64,000 bases of DNA from Proteus vulgaris (GTDB lineage: Bacteria > Pseudomonadota > Gammaproteobacteria > Enterobacterales > Enterobacteriaceae): assembly GCF_023100685.1 (NCBI RefSeq), contig NZ_CP090064.1:1116001-1180000 (forward strand), read 5' to 3'. Position 1 is the first letter of the stretch, and the number at the start of each line of letters is the position of its first letter. The position numbers and the translations under genes were made by a program. The notes below the pieces were generated by a model that did no database searches, had not been told where the DNA came from, and worked only from the letters and a program-made list of their open reading frames with translations. Positions 10,185 through 19,992 of this stretch are shown here, piece after piece.

Positions 10185-11078
10185 TTAATTCAATGCTTTA
10201 TCATTTGGTGATGCAAATAAGGCTTTCATTTCATCAGAGATAGTGAATTCTAGGTTAAGGTTTTTAGGTGGAATAGGGGCATTGAACCAGCGATTGAAGG
10301 ATTTTTCTGCTTCGCCTGATTTTTGTGCGTTAGCGATAGTTTCATCGATTAATGCTTTGAATTGAGCATCGTCTTTACGCAACATACAACCATAGGCTTC
10401 TTCAGATTGTGGGGTTCCTACAATTTCCCACTGACCTGGTTTTTTCGCTTTAGCGCGTTCACCAGCAAGTAATGCATCATCCATCATAAAAGCGACAGCA
10501 CGACCTGATTCAAGTGTACGGAATGAGTCTCCATGATCTTTTGCGCTGATAATGCGCATATTCATTTTTTTCTCATCGTTAAGTTTGTTGAGTAACATTT
10601 CAGATGTTGTTCCTGATGTTACGACTACGTTTTTACCGGATAGATCAGAGAAGTCTTTTATTCCACCGTCTTTTTTCGCCAGTAAACGTGTACCTACGAT
10701 AAAAATAGTATTAGAGAAACTAGCTTGTTGCTGACGAGCTTCATTATTGGTTGTTGAGCCACATTCAAAATCAAATGTACCATTTTGTAATAATGGAATG
10801 CGATTCTGAGATGTAATAGGGATCAGGCGAACTTGCAGATTAGGTTTGCCTATTTTGTCTTTTACTGCTTGTACAATCAGATTGGAATAGTCTTGAGAAT
10901 AACCAACCACTTTTTGTTGGTTGTCATAGTAAGAGAAAGGAACAGAGGATTCCCGATGTCCAACAATAATAATATCGTTGTCGTTGATTTTTTTTAAGGT
11001 TCCAGTGAGTTCTTCTGCCTGCACAGCTCCTGCAGCCCCTAAAATCATTAATGATAATGCTAGTTTACGCATGCGCAT
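10185..11078 (-). CDS. gltI: Glutamate/aspartate periplasmic binding protein
   Basis: Periplasmic receptor that delivers glutamate and aspartate to GltJK. The 297 residues have a signal peptide (MRMRKLALSLMILGAAGAVQA, cleaved before EELTG) and family 3 solute-binding motifs such as VGYSQDYSNLIVQAVK and FDFECGSTTNN. Two close ATGs exist; the first (11078) has AGGAG five bases upstream, the second lies six bases further in. It is first of gltIJKL; a 365-bp intergenic region separates it from the divergent scs operon. Confidence 0.96.
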   Translation of the reverse strand: MRMRKLALSLMILGAAGAVQAEELTGTLKKINDNDIIIVGHRESSVPFSYYDNQQKVVGYSQDYSNLIVQAVKDKIGKPNLQVRLIPITSQNRIPLLQNGTFDFECGSTTNNEARQQQASFSNTIFIVGTRLLAKKDGGIKDFSDLSGKNVVVTSGTTSEMLLNKLNDEKKMNMRIISAKDHGDSFRTLESGRAVAFMMDDALLAGERAKAKKPGQWEIVGTPQSEEAYGCMLRKDDAQFKALIDETIANAQKSGEAEKSFNRWFNAPIPPKNLNLEFTISDEMKALFASPNDKALN

Positions 11079-11443
11079 AATAACTCCTGTCGTGGTGATA
11101 AATGATATTTGTGATTTGCCTTGTGTTGCTTTTTTGTTTTAATTTGTTTTGATAATGTTAATAGATAGAACAAATAACATACCGTTGGGAAGTGTAATTT
11201 GTGAAATACGAGAGGTATCTCTCAATAAAAGAATGAAATCAAATGTGGTTGATTATTTTTTTGGAAGTTGTTTTCAATATTTAAAATTATTGTAGTAGAA
11301 ACCTTACGGAAATAAAGGTTAAAGATGAAAAATTGAGATAATAGTAAAAATAAAATAAGTAGGGATTTGTAAAGTTTGTCTTAAGGAGTTGTTTGTCTGT
11401 GGATTACCGTTAAGATAGCGGGTCATATTGATGAGGAACATCT
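11079..11443. other. Divergent promoter region gltI / scsA
   Basis: AT-rich spacer between two divergently transcribed operons. It must contain both promoters, but no confident -35/-10 pair or operator could be assigned by eye. Confidence 0.55.
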
Positions 11444-11833
11444 ATGAGTAATTGGCGGTCAGGTCGCTGGCTAGTGGTGATAACAGTTTTGCTGATCTTG
11501 TGTTGCATTGTTCAGCGTTCATTAGGTGCCCACGTCATTAGTGAGCGCTTAGCGACGGCTGTTTCTCAAACTCAATATCCACTATCAACACCGATTACTG
11601 ATGAGAATAGCGCAACAGAACATACTTATTCACTCTCTACCTGTGAATTAAGTGCTAAATCATTATTATCTGTTCCTCCACTAACAATAGAGCCTTTTTT
11701 CCATTCGTGGGCTGTACTATTACTGTTAAGTATGGCCGCTATCTATGTTTCGCGTCAGCGTAGCCAGAAAAAACACCATCATCCACCTCCTCCGATAAGA
11801 CTTCACCTTCATTATTGTATTTTGAGGGATTAG
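11444..11833 (+). CDS. scsA: ScsA-like small membrane protein (suppressor of copper sensitivity)
   Basis: A 129-residue protein with an N-terminal hydrophobic segment (about 9-28, signal anchor), a short periplasmic-type stretch with one cysteine (STCELSAKSLL) and a second hydrophobic segment (about 86-104) followed by a basic His/Pro-rich tail (KKHHHPPPP). The tail could bind metal, which is inference. It is called ScsA from its position directly ahead of scsBCD, its size and its topology rather than from a diagnostic motif. The start has GAGGA seven bases upstream. The molecular role of ScsA is not established. Confidence 0.75.
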   Translation: MSNWRSGRWLVVITVLLILCCIVQRSLGAHVISERLATAVSQTQYPLSTPITDENSATEHTYSLSTCELSAKSLLSVPPLTIEPFFHSWAVLLLLSMAAIYVSRQRSQKKHHHPPPPIRLHLHYCILRD

Positions 11834-11918
11834 AAATTTCCTTTTAGCTAAAAATTTGCACGTCTATCTTTGGGCGTAGCTTTGTGTGTAGCGTTGTAGG
11901 AATTTTTAGGGAGTTGTT

Positions 11919-13958
11919 ATGTTTCGTTCTTTTGTTATGGCGTTGGTATTAACGCTATTTACGTTATCTACATCTCAAGCAGCAGATACAGGTTGGTTAA
12001 CCATGCCTGATAATTCTCACGCACAAGTTAGGGCGACAGCACAAAAGTCACCAACAGGCGATGTGAAAATGTTACTTGAAGTGCAACTTGAGTCTGGATG
12101 GAAAACTTACTGGCGCTCACCAGGAGAAGGTGGTGTTGCACCTGAAATTAATTGGTCACAAGATGTGAGTACAATGGTATGGCATTGGCCGTCACCTTCT
12201 GCTTTTGATGTCGCAGGTATTCACACTCAAGGCTATGACAAGCAAGTTGTTTTTCCGATTGAATTAACCTCTGTTGATGCGGATCGTTTAACAGGCGTTT
12301 TAACGTTATCAACATGCAGTAATGTCTGTATTTTGACTGACTACACTTTAGACTTGGATCTTACAGAGCCAGCACCTGCTGATTTTGAATGGCAATATAG
12401 TCAGGCGATGGCAAAAATCCCAGTTGGCACAGGACTTATCTCCTCGGTTTCTTCTGATTATAACGATAGCCAGCTCACTATCTCTTTACAAAAAGAGCAA
12501 GGTTCGTGGGTTAAACCTAATATTTATCTCGATCCTCCCGAAGGTATGCTTTATGGTATTCCGCATTTAAATCATAAAGATAATAATTTATTTGTCACTG
12601 TTGATGTAACTGATGACTGGGGTGATGCTGCGGGTGATATTTCGGGTAAAGCACTCTCATTTGTTATTACTGACCAAGATTTCTCTCGTCAAGTTAATGA
12701 CACAATAGGACTGGGGAAAACAGGTATTGCTCCTCCATCTCATTCAAGTGTTGGATTATGGAGTATTCTAGCTTTTGCGCTATTAGGTGGATTGATCTTA
12801 AATTTAATGCCTTGCGTATTACCTGTACTCGCGATGAAGTTGGGTTCGATTTTACACCTTGAAAATCGAGATAAAGGGGTTATTCGTAAGCAATTTTCGG
12901 TGTCTGTTTTAGGTATTTTAGTTTCTTTTTGGGCATTAGCTCTATTTATGACGGGTTTACGCTATAGCCAAGAAGCCTTAGGTTGGGGAATACAGTTTCA
13001 AAGCCCCTGGTTTATTGGATTTATGGTGTTAGTGACGGCTATTTTTACCGCTAATTTATTTGGTCTATTTGAGTTACGTTTAAGTAGCAATATGAATACT
13101 AAAATGGCAACGGCTGGTGGGCAGGGATATGGTCGTCATTTTTGGGAAGGTGCTTTTGCTACTTTACTTGCTACCCCTTGTTCTGCACCATTTTTAGGTA
13201 CCGCAGTCGCTTATGCTTTGATTGCTCCGTTAAGTGAGTTATGGCTTATTTTTACTGCATTAGGGATAGGAATGAGTTTGCCTTGGATCTTAGTGGCAAT
13301 ATTTCCATCTGTTGCAAAAGTGCTACCAAAACCCGGTAAATGGATGAATCGCCTAAGAGTTGTTTTAGGTTTTATGATGCTATTGTCTAGCATTTGGCTT
13401 ATTACACTTTTAATTCCTCATTTTGGGATGGCAATTGTTGCTGGCATTTTTATTGTTATTACTTTGCTTTTATTACTCGCAATTACACGGCACTATGGCA
13501 AAAAAACGGCTCTTATTTCTACTGTAATTGCCTTATTTTTGGCGGGAAGTACTTATTTATTTGTTGCTCAACCAGAAAGCCATACACTTGCAGGTCAAGA
13601 CACGGTAAATTGGCAACCTTTATCTGAAGAAGCAATACATCAAGCCTTGGCTGATAATAAACGTGTGTTTGTTGATGTCACGGCAGATTGGTGTGTGACC
13701 TGCAAAGCAAACAAATACAATGTATTATTGCGAGAAGATATTCAGGCTGCACTGTCAGCACCTGATGTTGTTGCATTAAGAGGGGATTGGACTAAACCCT
13801 CTGATAAGATCACTCAGTTTTTAAAACAACGTGGTCAAGTTGCTGTACCTTTTAACCAAGTTTATGGACCTTGCCATAAAGATGGCGTGGTTTTACCCCC
13901 TCTTTTAAATAAAGATTCAACATTGACTGTTCTTTCAGAGGCTAAAGGAGCCCAATAA
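11919..13958 (+). CDS. scsB: Membrane thiol:disulfide interchange protein ScsB (DsbD-like)
   Basis: Moves electrons from cytoplasmic thioredoxin across the inner membrane to periplasmic thiol proteins, here most likely ScsC. The 679 residues show a signal peptide (about 1-21), a periplasmic N-terminal domain with two cysteines (LSTCSNVCILTDY), a DsbD-type membrane core (about 280-550) with the redox cysteines in LNLMPCVLPVLAMK and LLATPCSAPFLG, and a C-terminal thioredoxin-like domain with ADWCVTCKANK. All three cysteine pairs expected for the electron relay are present. The stop overlaps the scsC start (TAATG). Confidence 0.93.
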   Translation: MFRSFVMALVLTLFTLSTSQAADTGWLTMPDNSHAQVRATAQKSPTGDVKMLLEVQLESGWKTYWRSPGEGGVAPEINWSQDVSTMVWHWPSPSAFDVAGIHTQGYDKQVVFPIELTSVDADRLTGVLTLSTCSNVCILTDYTLDLDLTEPAPADFEWQYSQAMAKIPVGTGLISSVSSDYNDSQLTISLQKEQGSWVKPNIYLDPPEGMLYGIPHLNHKDNNLFVTVDVTDDWGDAAGDISGKALSFVITDQDFSRQVNDTIGLGKTGIAPPSHSSVGLWSILAFALLGGLILNLMPCVLPVLAMKLGSILHLENRDKGVIRKQFSVSVLGILVSFWALALFMTGLRYSQEALGWGIQFQSPWFIGFMVLVTAIFTANLFGLFELRLSSNMNTKMATAGGQGYGRHFWEGAFATLLATPCSAPFLGTAVAYALIAPLSELWLIFTALGIGMSLPWILVAIFPSVAKVLPKPGKWMNRLRVVLGFMMLLSSIWLITLLIPHFGMAIVAGIFIVITLLLLLAITRHYGKKTALISTVIALFLAGSTYLFVAQPESHTLAGQDTVNWQPLSEEAIHQALADNKRVFVDVTADWCVTCKANKYNVLLREDIQAALSAPDVVALRGDWTKPSDKITQFLKQRGQVAVPFNQVYGPCHKDGVVLPPLLNKDSTLTVLSEAKGAQ

Positions 13959-14689
13959 TGAAAAAAACACTTTCTGCACTGGTTATTTCGTCATTACTTT
14001 TTGGTGCAAATGTGCAAGCCGCGGCATTAAGTGCTGATCAGGAAAAAGAAGTTCGCGCGCTGGTTCGTGATACATTAATCAAAAATCCAGAAATTCTGGA
14101 AGAAGCAATCACTGCATTACAAGCACAAAAAGCCGATGAGCAACAAGCACAATTTCGTACTGCATTAAAGGCAGAACACGACGCATTATATAACGATGCA
14201 GCAAGCCCTCGTATTGGTGCAAAAGACGCGAAGTTAGTGTTAGTTTCTTTTACTGATTATAACTGCCCATACTGCAAACGTTTCGACCCATTATTAGAAC
14301 AAATCACAAAAGATTATCCAGAAGTAGCTGTGGTAATTAAACCATTACCATTTAAAGGCGAAAGTTCGGCCAAAGCTTCCCAAGCTGTGCTTTCTGTATG
14401 GAAAGAAGATCCAAAAGCGTTCTTAGCGTTACATCAACGTTTAATGCAGAAGAAAACAATGCTAGATAATGCAAGTATTGATGATGCAATGAAAACTACC
14501 AATACAAGCAAAGTAAAATTAACGGATGACAGCTTAAAAGCGTTACAAAATAACCTAGATCTTTCTCGTAAATTAGGTATTCAAGGTACACCTGCAACTG
14601 TTGTTGGCGATATGGTTATCCCAGGCGCCGTTGATTATGCTCAGCTAGAAGTGATTGTGAAAGAGCAACTGGCTAAAGTGAAAAAATAA
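13958..14689 (+). CDS. scsC: Periplasmic disulfide isomerase/oxidoreductase ScsC
   Basis: Thioredoxin-fold protein handling disulfides in the periplasm; the Proteus mirabilis protein is known as a trimeric disulfide isomerase tied to copper tolerance. The 243 residues have a signal peptide (about 1-21), a helical N-terminal stretch rich in Ala, Glu and Gln (about 25-75) corresponding to the trimerisation and flexible-linker part, the active site NCPYCKRF and the cis-proline loop IQGTPATV. It is translationally coupled to scsB and scsD by TAATG overlaps at both ends. Confidence 0.94.
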   Translation: MKKTLSALVISSLLFGANVQAAALSADQEKEVRALVRDTLIKNPEILEEAITALQAQKADEQQAQFRTALKAEHDALYNDAASPRIGAKDAKLVLVSFTDYNCPYCKRFDPLLEQITKDYPEVAVVIKPLPFKGESSAKASQAVLSVWKEDPKAFLALHQRLMQKKTMLDNASIDDAMKTTNTSKVKLTDDSLKALQNNLDLSRKLGIQGTPATVVGDMVIPGAVDYAQLEVIVKEQLAKVKK

Positions 14690-15192
14690 TGCGTAGTCGC
14701 TTACGAAAGTGGAGTAAAGAACTTATTGTTCTGGTGGTCATTTTCGGTATAGCCTCTTTCGCGATGGATTGGTGGCGACAACCTACGCCACCTTCTTTAA
14801 CGAATTTACCTGAACTTTATACTGTTGATAATAAAGTTGTTTCATTAACAGAATTGAGTGCTGAAAAACCCTTATTAATCTATTTTTGGGCAACATGGTG
14901 TGGTGTTTGTAAACTAACAACACCCGCAGTAAATTCGTTAGCGCAAGATGGGTATAACGTGACATCAGTTGCGATCCGTTCTGGTGATAATGCAAAACTC
15001 GCACGTGGTATTCAGTCTAAAGAACTGGTCTTTCCTGTAATAAATGATAATCGAGGCGATATTTCTCAGCAGTGGGAAATTAGTGCAACACCTTCATTTG
15101 TTATTGTTTATAAAGGGGAAATGGTGGGCTTTACGAGTGGTTGGTCATCCTCATGGGGATTGAAACTACGTTTATGGTGGGCTTCTTTTTAA
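14689..15192 (+). CDS. scsD: Membrane-anchored thioredoxin-like protein ScsD
   Basis: TlpA/ResA-like protein with an N-terminal membrane anchor (about 9-27) and a periplasmic thioredoxin domain containing FWATWCGVCKLTTP and the cis-proline region ISATPSFVIVY. The 167 residues fit ScsD of other enterics. It probably receives electrons from ScsB and reduces an unknown periplasmic partner. It ends the scsABCD operon and meets the next gene tail to tail, eight bases apart, with no obvious terminator between them. Confidence 0.92.
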   Translation: MRSRLRKWSKELIVLVVIFGIASFAMDWWRQPTPPSLTNLPELYTVDNKVVSLTELSAEKPLLIYFWATWCGVCKLTTPAVNSLAQDGYNVTSVAIRSGDNAKLARGIQSKELVFPVINDNRGDISQQWEISATPSFVIVYKGEMVGFTSGWSSSWGLKLRLWWASF

Positions 15193-15200
15193 ATCAGTTA

Positions 15201-15887
15201 TCAGAATTTTAGTAAAGAAAAAATGATACCGGGTAAGCTGGCAATAAAGTAGATCACCTCATAAATAACATTTTTACGTCTACGCTCAATTTTTGCTTCT
15301 TGAGTGTTTTGAGCTATTAACACTTTTTCATTGGCAATACGTTTTGAAGTATTAATATGTATCGGCACAATATTAATAGGGATAGCGGTTTGATTATTTT
15401 TATTTACAGGTGTTAATTGGGCTAATGTCCAACCATATTGATGTTGTTTATTTCCGAACGCATTTTGCTCAATAACATAACCGTAATAATCTTTACGAAA
15501 ACCTTTTTCTTCGTTATCACTGGAAATCTTATGAGCATATTGCCAATAAGATTGAATATCGGCTGATGAATGAATTAATTGAGATAGTGCTGGTGGTTCA
15601 AGTAAGGAGACATTAAGGCGTTTAGATTCAACCTCTTGTTTTTGTTGAATATTAATCGCAGTTTTCCAATGCACAGGTACAATGGTTTTATCTTCAATAA
15701 GTTGATTAATTGACTCTGGGTGTTTTGATAATACCCAGCCAAATTCATGTTGTTGCCGATTGAACATTTGGCGTTGGATCCATTTATTTTCTTTATCTGT
15801 ACGGAAACCCTTTGTTTCATTATCTGTTGATATTTTTTTAGCTCTTTGCCAAATAATATCGAGAATATATTCAGGGTAATGTTCCAT
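15201..15887 (-). CDS. Protein of two degenerate HNH-like repeats with C-terminal membrane segment
   Basis: A 228-residue protein with no named family that I recognise. Residues 13-53 and 115-155 are a tandem duplication with 21 of 41 positions identical (W-Q-x-A-x-K-I-S ... DNE-x-KGFR-x-D ... Q-H-x-[FY]-GW-x-L). After each repeat comes a segment like IVPVHWKTAIN (69-79) or IVPIHINTSKR (173-183). This layout resembles HNH-nuclease-like domains of polymorphic toxins, where a YGWEIDHI-type block is followed by an LQPLHW-type block, but the catalytic Asp-His is missing from both copies (GWVLSKH, GWTLAQL). A membrane segment lies at about 207-225 after a basic patch. Nuclease activity is unlikely. 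The start is preceded by GGG eight bases upstream. Relation to HNH domains is inference. Confidence 0.75.
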   Translation of the reverse strand: MEHYPEYILDIIWQRAKKISTDNETKGFRTDKENKWIQRQMFNRQQHEFGWVLSKHPESINQLIEDKTIVPVHWKTAINIQQKQEVESKRLNVSLLEPPALSQLIHSSADIQSYWQYAHKISSDNEEKGFRKDYYGYVIEQNAFGNKQHQYGWTLAQLTPVNKNNQTAIPINIVPIHINTSKRIANEKVLIAQNTQEAKIERRRKNVIYEVIYFIASLPGIIFSLLKF

Positions 15888-15908
15888 GATAAAGCCCTTT
15901 TATTAGAG

Positions 15909-15952
15909 AAAGCCCAACCTAATTAATATTAACTTAATAAGGTTGGGCTTTA
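15909..15952 (-). terminator. Terminator after lnt
   Basis: AAAGCCCAACC and GGTTGGGCTTT form a perfect 11-bp stem seven bases past the lnt stop, with a long AT-rich loop. It lies just ahead of the repeat-protein gene, which is on the same strand and so depends on read-through or a promoter inside this stretch. Confidence 0.75.
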
Positions 15953-15958
15953 TTCATT

Positions 15959-17482
15959 TTAATTACGGCGTTTAATAAAGGCGATAATAAAAAATAATCC
16001 AACCAGTATCCACAATGGTGTATTACCCCATTTATAATAAGGGGTTAATCCTGTTGTTGGTGTCATTTTTTCCGCTAAAGCACCTTTTTCAAATTGAGGA
16101 AGTTGAGAAATTACATCACCGTTGGCGGCAATAAAGGCTGTAATACCATTATTTGTCGAACGTAATAATGGTCTTCCTAACTCAAGAGAGCGCATTCTCG
16201 CCATTTGAAAATGCTGCCAAGGGCCGATTGAATTGCCAAACCACGCATCATTAGAAATCGTTAATAAGAATCGTGTATCAGGTTTGAAATTAGCACGAAC
16301 TTGCTCACCTAAAATAATTTCATAGCAGATAGCCGCGGTAATTTTGGCATCATTGATAGTCAGTTGAGGTTGTACATATTCGCCTTGGCTTAATGATGAC
16401 ATCGGTAAATTAAAGAAAGGTGCCAGTGGGCGTAATAGTGATTCTAATGGTACATATTCACCAAAAGGAACAAGGTGATGTTTATTATAGCGATCTGTGG
16501 CTGGATATTGATAAGCATAGTGTTCACCTAATGTGATGACACTATTATAGAAACGATAACCTTCTAATGTCGGCCGAGCATCAATAATTCCTGTCATTAA
16601 ATGAGTATCTTGCTCTCTCAATTGCTTATCAAGCTCAGCTAAAAAGCCTTGCTGTTGAATTTCAATATCAGGGATCGCCGATTCAGGCCAAATAATAAGA
16701 TTTGCATTACCAATAAAAGGACGGCTTAAAGTGAGATAGGTTTTTAGTGTACTTTCTAATGTACCGGGTTCCCATTTTAATGATTGCGCAATATTCCCCT
16801 GAACAAGTGCTATCTCTTGTGTTTCATCTGGTAATGGTTGATACCACTGATAAGATTTAAAGCTGATAGGCAGCACCAATAATAGGAGTGCTGCAACAAG
16901 GCTATAAATTGATTTTCGAAAGAGAGCAAATGCGATAAGGCCACTGATAACAGTCAGTAGCAACGTTATCATTGTGACACCAAAAATAGGTGCAATACCT
17001 TTTAATGGGCCGTCAATTTGGCTATAACCAAATTGTAACCATGGGAAACCCGATAATACCCAACCTCTTAAGAATTCTGTAATTTGCCATAGTGCGGGTG
17101 CAGCAAAAACAAATCGCCATAGAGTCGGGTTTGGGAAAAACTTATTTAATAAGCCGGCAAAAAGTAGGGTATAGAGTGATAAATAAAGTGCTAATAAAAT
17201 CACTAAAAAGATATTTATTGCAAATGGCATACCGCCAAAATCAGCAATGCTGACATAAACCCAATTTACACCGGTGCCGAATAATCCAAAGCCCCAAGCA
17301 AAGCCAAGAAATGCACCTTGTCGGGTTGTACGTTGCGTGATTATCAGTAATAGGCCCAGCAGTGAAATTAAGGCCGCAGGCCAAAAGTTAAAAGGCGAAA
17401 ACGCGAAGGTGCCGATAGCACCGAAAAAAACCGCCAGAAGGGCGCGAACCCACTGGCGGTTTAAGAAAGAGGTATTATTCAT
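15959..17482 (-). CDS. lnt: Apolipoprotein N-acyltransferase
   Basis: Adds the third acyl chain to the N-terminal cysteine of lipoproteins at the periplasmic face of the inner membrane, needed for Lol sorting. The 507 residues have about six N-terminal membrane segments, a nitrilase-type domain and a final membrane helix. The catalytic triad is visible as Glu in [10 protein letters not shown], Lys in [14 protein letters not shown] and Cys in [11 protein letters not shown]. It follows corC by seven bases, the usual enteric arrangement. Confidence 0.97.
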   Translation of the reverse strand: MNNTSFLNRQWVRALLAVFFGAIGTFAFSPFNFWPAALISLLGLLLIITQRTTRQGAFLGFAWGFGLFGTGVNWVYVSIADFGGMPFAINIFLVILLALYLSLYTLLFAGLLNKFFPNPTLWRFVFAAPALWQITEFLRGWVLSGFPWLQFGYSQIDGPLKGIAPIFGVTMITLLLTVISGLIAFALFRKSIYSLVAALLLLVLPISFKSYQWYQPLPDETQEIALVQGNIAQSLKWEPGTLESTLKTYLTLSRPFIGNANLIIWPESAIPDIEIQQQGFLAELDKQLREQDTHLMTGIIDARPTLEGYRFYNSVITLGEHYAYQYPATDRYNKHHLVPFGEYVPLESLLRPLAPFFNLPMSSLSQGEYVQPQLTINDAKITAAICYEIILGEQVRANFKPDTRFLLTISNDAWFGNSIGPWQHFQMARMRSLELGRPLLRSTNNGITAFIAANGDVISQLPQFEKGALAEKMTPTTGLTPYYKWGNTPLWILVGLFFIIAFIKRRN

Positions 17483-17489
17483 TTAGATC

Positions 17490-18371
17490 CTATGCATCAT
17501 TACCTAGTTCAGGAATGGGCGCATCATCTGGGATATGCACATAAACCTGAATGATCTTACGGCTATCTGCCATAACAACTTTAAATTGGTAATTATCAAT
17601 GGTAATAGTTTCACCACGAGCAGGAAGATGACCAAAGGCTTGCATAACTAAACCGCCAATAGTATCAACTTCTTCATCGCTGAAATGTGTACCGAACGCT
17701 TCATTGAAATCTTCTATCTGGGTTAAAGCTCGAACTGAGTAAGCATGGCGACTCAGTGGACGAATATCAATATCATCCTCATCGTCATACTCATCTTCAA
17801 TTTCGCCTACGATAAGTTCTAGAATATCTTCAATTGTGACAAGCCCTGATACACCTCCAAATTCATCAATCACAATTGCCATATGATAGCGTTGTGAGCG
17901 GAATTCTTTTAATAGGCGATCGACCCGTTTACTTTCAGGTACAACAACCGCTGAACGTAAGACTTTATCCATACTAAATGGCTCTGCGTCAGTACGCATA
18001 AATGGCAGTAAATCTTTTGCCATTAATAAGCCTTCAATATGATCTTTGTCTTCGCTGATGACTGGGAAACGGGAATGTGCTGAATCAATAATTACATCTA
18101 AACATTCATCAAGAGTTTGATTACGTTTTAGTGTAACGATTTGGGAGCGTGGGATCATAATATCCCGAACACGTTGTTCAGCAATATCCATTACCCCTTC
18201 AAGCATGTCGCGGGTATCAGGATCAATTAATTCTTTCTGTTCAGAATCGCGGATAAGCTCCATCAGATCATCACGGTTTTTAGGTTCACCGTGGAACCAC
18301 TGATTAAGCAGTGTGAGAAACCCTTTCTTAGGACCAGGGTTATCGTTACTCGAAGATTGGTCGTCGCTCAT
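17490..18371 (-). CDS. corC: CorC/YbeX, CBS-domain magnesium and cobalt homeostasis protein
   Basis: Cytosolic CBS-pair protein linked to Mg and Co efflux through CorA and, more recently, to ribosome quality together with YbeY. The 293 residues have a CBS pair (about 70-190; [14 protein letters not shown] and [20 protein letters not shown]) and a C-terminal CorC_HlyC domain (about 205-285) after an acidic stretch [12 protein letters not shown]. It sits between ybeY and lnt in the conserved phoH-ybeY-corC-lnt operon. Confidence 0.96.
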   Translation of the reverse strand: MSDDQSSSNDNPGPKKGFLTLLNQWFHGEPKNRDDLMELIRDSEQKELIDPDTRDMLEGVMDIAEQRVRDIMIPRSQIVTLKRNQTLDECLDVIIDSAHSRFPVISEDKDHIEGLLMAKDLLPFMRTDAEPFSMDKVLRSAVVVPESKRVDRLLKEFRSQRYHMAIVIDEFGGVSGLVTIEDILELIVGEIEDEYDDEDDIDIRPLSRHAYSVRALTQIEDFNEAFGTHFSDEEVDTIGGLVMQAFGHLPARGETITIDNYQFKVVMADSRKIIQVYVHIPDDAPIPELGNDA

Positions 18372-18442
18372 GGCGTTTTAACTATTTTTCCTCATTGAAT
18401 GGTTAATTAGATATAGTATTTATCATAAAAATAAGAGAACTG

Positions 18443-18910
18443 TTACTCTTTTTCAATTAAATAGGGATCTGCATAACCTAAATTTTGTAAGATTTCTGTC
18501 TCTAAACCTTCCATTTCTTCGGCTTCATCATCTTCAATATGATCATAACCTAAAAGATGCAGACAACCATGAATAACCATGTGTGCCCAATGTTCTTCGA
18601 CGGTCTTACTCTGTTCAACGGCTTCTTTTTCTACCACTTGTCGGCAAATAATCAAATCACCTAATAGAGGCAGTTCAATTTCAGGTGGTGCTTCAAAAGG
18701 AAAAGAAAGCACGTTAGTGGGTCTATCTTTACCGCGATAAGTGAGATTCAGTTCATGACTTTCTGCTTCATCCACAATGCGAATAGTCACTTCACTTACA
18801 GGTTGAAACTGCGGTAATACCGCTTCCAACCATGTCATAAACTGGGCTTCAGTAGGAAGCCCTTGTGTATTTTCACTAGCTACTTGTAAATCAAGGATAA
18901 CTTCACTCAT
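18443..18910 (-). CDS. ybeY: Endoribonuclease YbeY
   Basis: Zinc-dependent RNase involved in 16S rRNA 3'-end maturation and 70S quality control. The metal motif [11 protein letters not shown] (H-x3-H-x5-H) lies near residue 115-125. The start chosen is the ATG at 18910 ([14 protein letters not shown]), giving 155 residues as in E. coli; an open frame reaching 19036 merely reads through phoH. The start overlaps the phoH stop by 8 bp (ATGAGTGA), so translation is coupled. Confidence 0.96.
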   Translation of the reverse strand: MSEVILDLQVASENTQGLPTEAQFMTWLEAVLPQFQPVSEVTIRIVDEAESHELNLTYRGKDRPTNVLSFPFEAPPEIELPLLGDLIICRQVVEKEAVEQSKTVEEHWAHMVIHGCLHLLGYDHIEDDEAEEMEGLETEILQNLGYADPYLIEKE

Positions 18911-19964
18911 GATTTTCTCTCTGAAGCTTCTCTTTTTCTGCTTTGATAGCTTGGCGACGTTTTTGATCTTCCGTTTCCCAAGCTTCATAGGCGATAACAA
19001 TTTTGGCAACCACAGGGTGGCGAACAACGTCTTCACTGTGGAAAAAGTTAAAACTTAAGTCATTCACATCGGATAAAACTTCGATGGCATGACGTAAGCC
19101 TGATTTATTGCCTCTTGGCAGGTCAATTTGGGTAATATCCCCAGTAACAACCGCTTTAGAATTAAAGCCAATACGCGTTAAGAACATTTTCATCTGTTCG
19201 ATGGTGGTGTTTTGGCTTTCATCAAGAATAATAAAGGCATCATTGAGTGTACGCCCACGCATATAAGCGAGAGGAGCGACTTCAATGACATTACGCTCTA
19301 TTAGTTTCTCAACTTTTTCAAAACCTAACATCTCAAATAACGCATCATAAAGTGGTCGTAAATAGGGATCGACTTTTTGACTTAAATCGCCCGGTAAAAA
19401 GCCCAGTTTTTCACCGGCTTCAACCGCAGGGCGTGTTAATAAAATACGACGCACTTCTTGACGTTCAAGAGCATCAACAGCGGCAGCAACAGCCAGATAA
19501 GTTTTCCCTGTACCGGCAGGCCCAATACCAAAAGTAATATCATGGGTTTGAATATTGGCAATATATTGTGCCTGATTCGGTGTACGAGGTTTTATCACAC
19601 CTCGCTTAGTTCGAATATTGGTCGATTTCCCAAATTCAGGAACATGCTCATCACTTTGCTCAAGCACACGGCTTTCTTTGATTGCAAGGTGAATTTGTTC
19701 AGGGTCGATATCGGGGATCACGCCTTTAATTGGCGAGGTTTCCACATACAGGCGACGTAAAATTCCTGCTGCTGCATTGACACATAATGATTTACCCGTG
19801 AGTTTAAAACGGTTATCACGATGATTAATCTCGATACCTAAACGGCGCTCAAGTTGCTTAATATTATCGTCAAATGGACCACATAGGCTCATTAAACGGG
19901 CATTTTCAGCTGGCTCTAAGAAAATTTCTTGGGTCGCTACTTGTGCATGTGCTATTACTGTCAC
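18903..19964 (-). CDS. ybeZ: PhoH-like ATPase YbeZ
   Basis: Predicted RNA-associated ATPase that pairs genetically and physically with YbeY. The 353 residues contain Walker [14 protein letters not shown] (about 144-156), an RXXR-type stretch with [20 protein letters not shown], Walker [13 protein letters not shown] and sensor region [13 protein letters not shown]. The N-terminal extension before the PhoH core is typical of enteric YbeZ. It follows miaB by 28 bp on the minus strand. Confidence 0.96.
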   Translation of the reverse strand: MTVIAHAQVATQEIFLEPAENARLMSLCGPFDDNIKQLERRLGIEINHRDNRFKLTGKSLCVNAAAGILRRLYVETSPIKGVIPDIDPEQIHLAIKESRVLEQSDEHVPEFGKSTNIRTKRGVIKPRTPNQAQYIANIQTHDITFGIGPAGTGKTYLAVAAAVDALERQEVRRILLTRPAVEAGEKLGFLPGDLSQKVDPYLRPLYDALFEMLGFEKVEKLIERNVIEVAPLAYMRGRTLNDAFIILDESQNTTIEQMKMFLTRIGFNSKAVVTGDITQIDLPRGNKSGLRHAIEVLSDVNDLSFNFFHSEDVVRHPVVAKIVIAYEAWETEDQKRRQAIKAEKEKLQRENHE

Positions 19965-19992
19965 TGATTATCCTTTTGTTAAATCTGATTAA

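Noticed and set aside
15201..15887. Active HNH nuclease
   Set aside because: Both repeats lack the Asp-His after the G-W position expected for catalysis.
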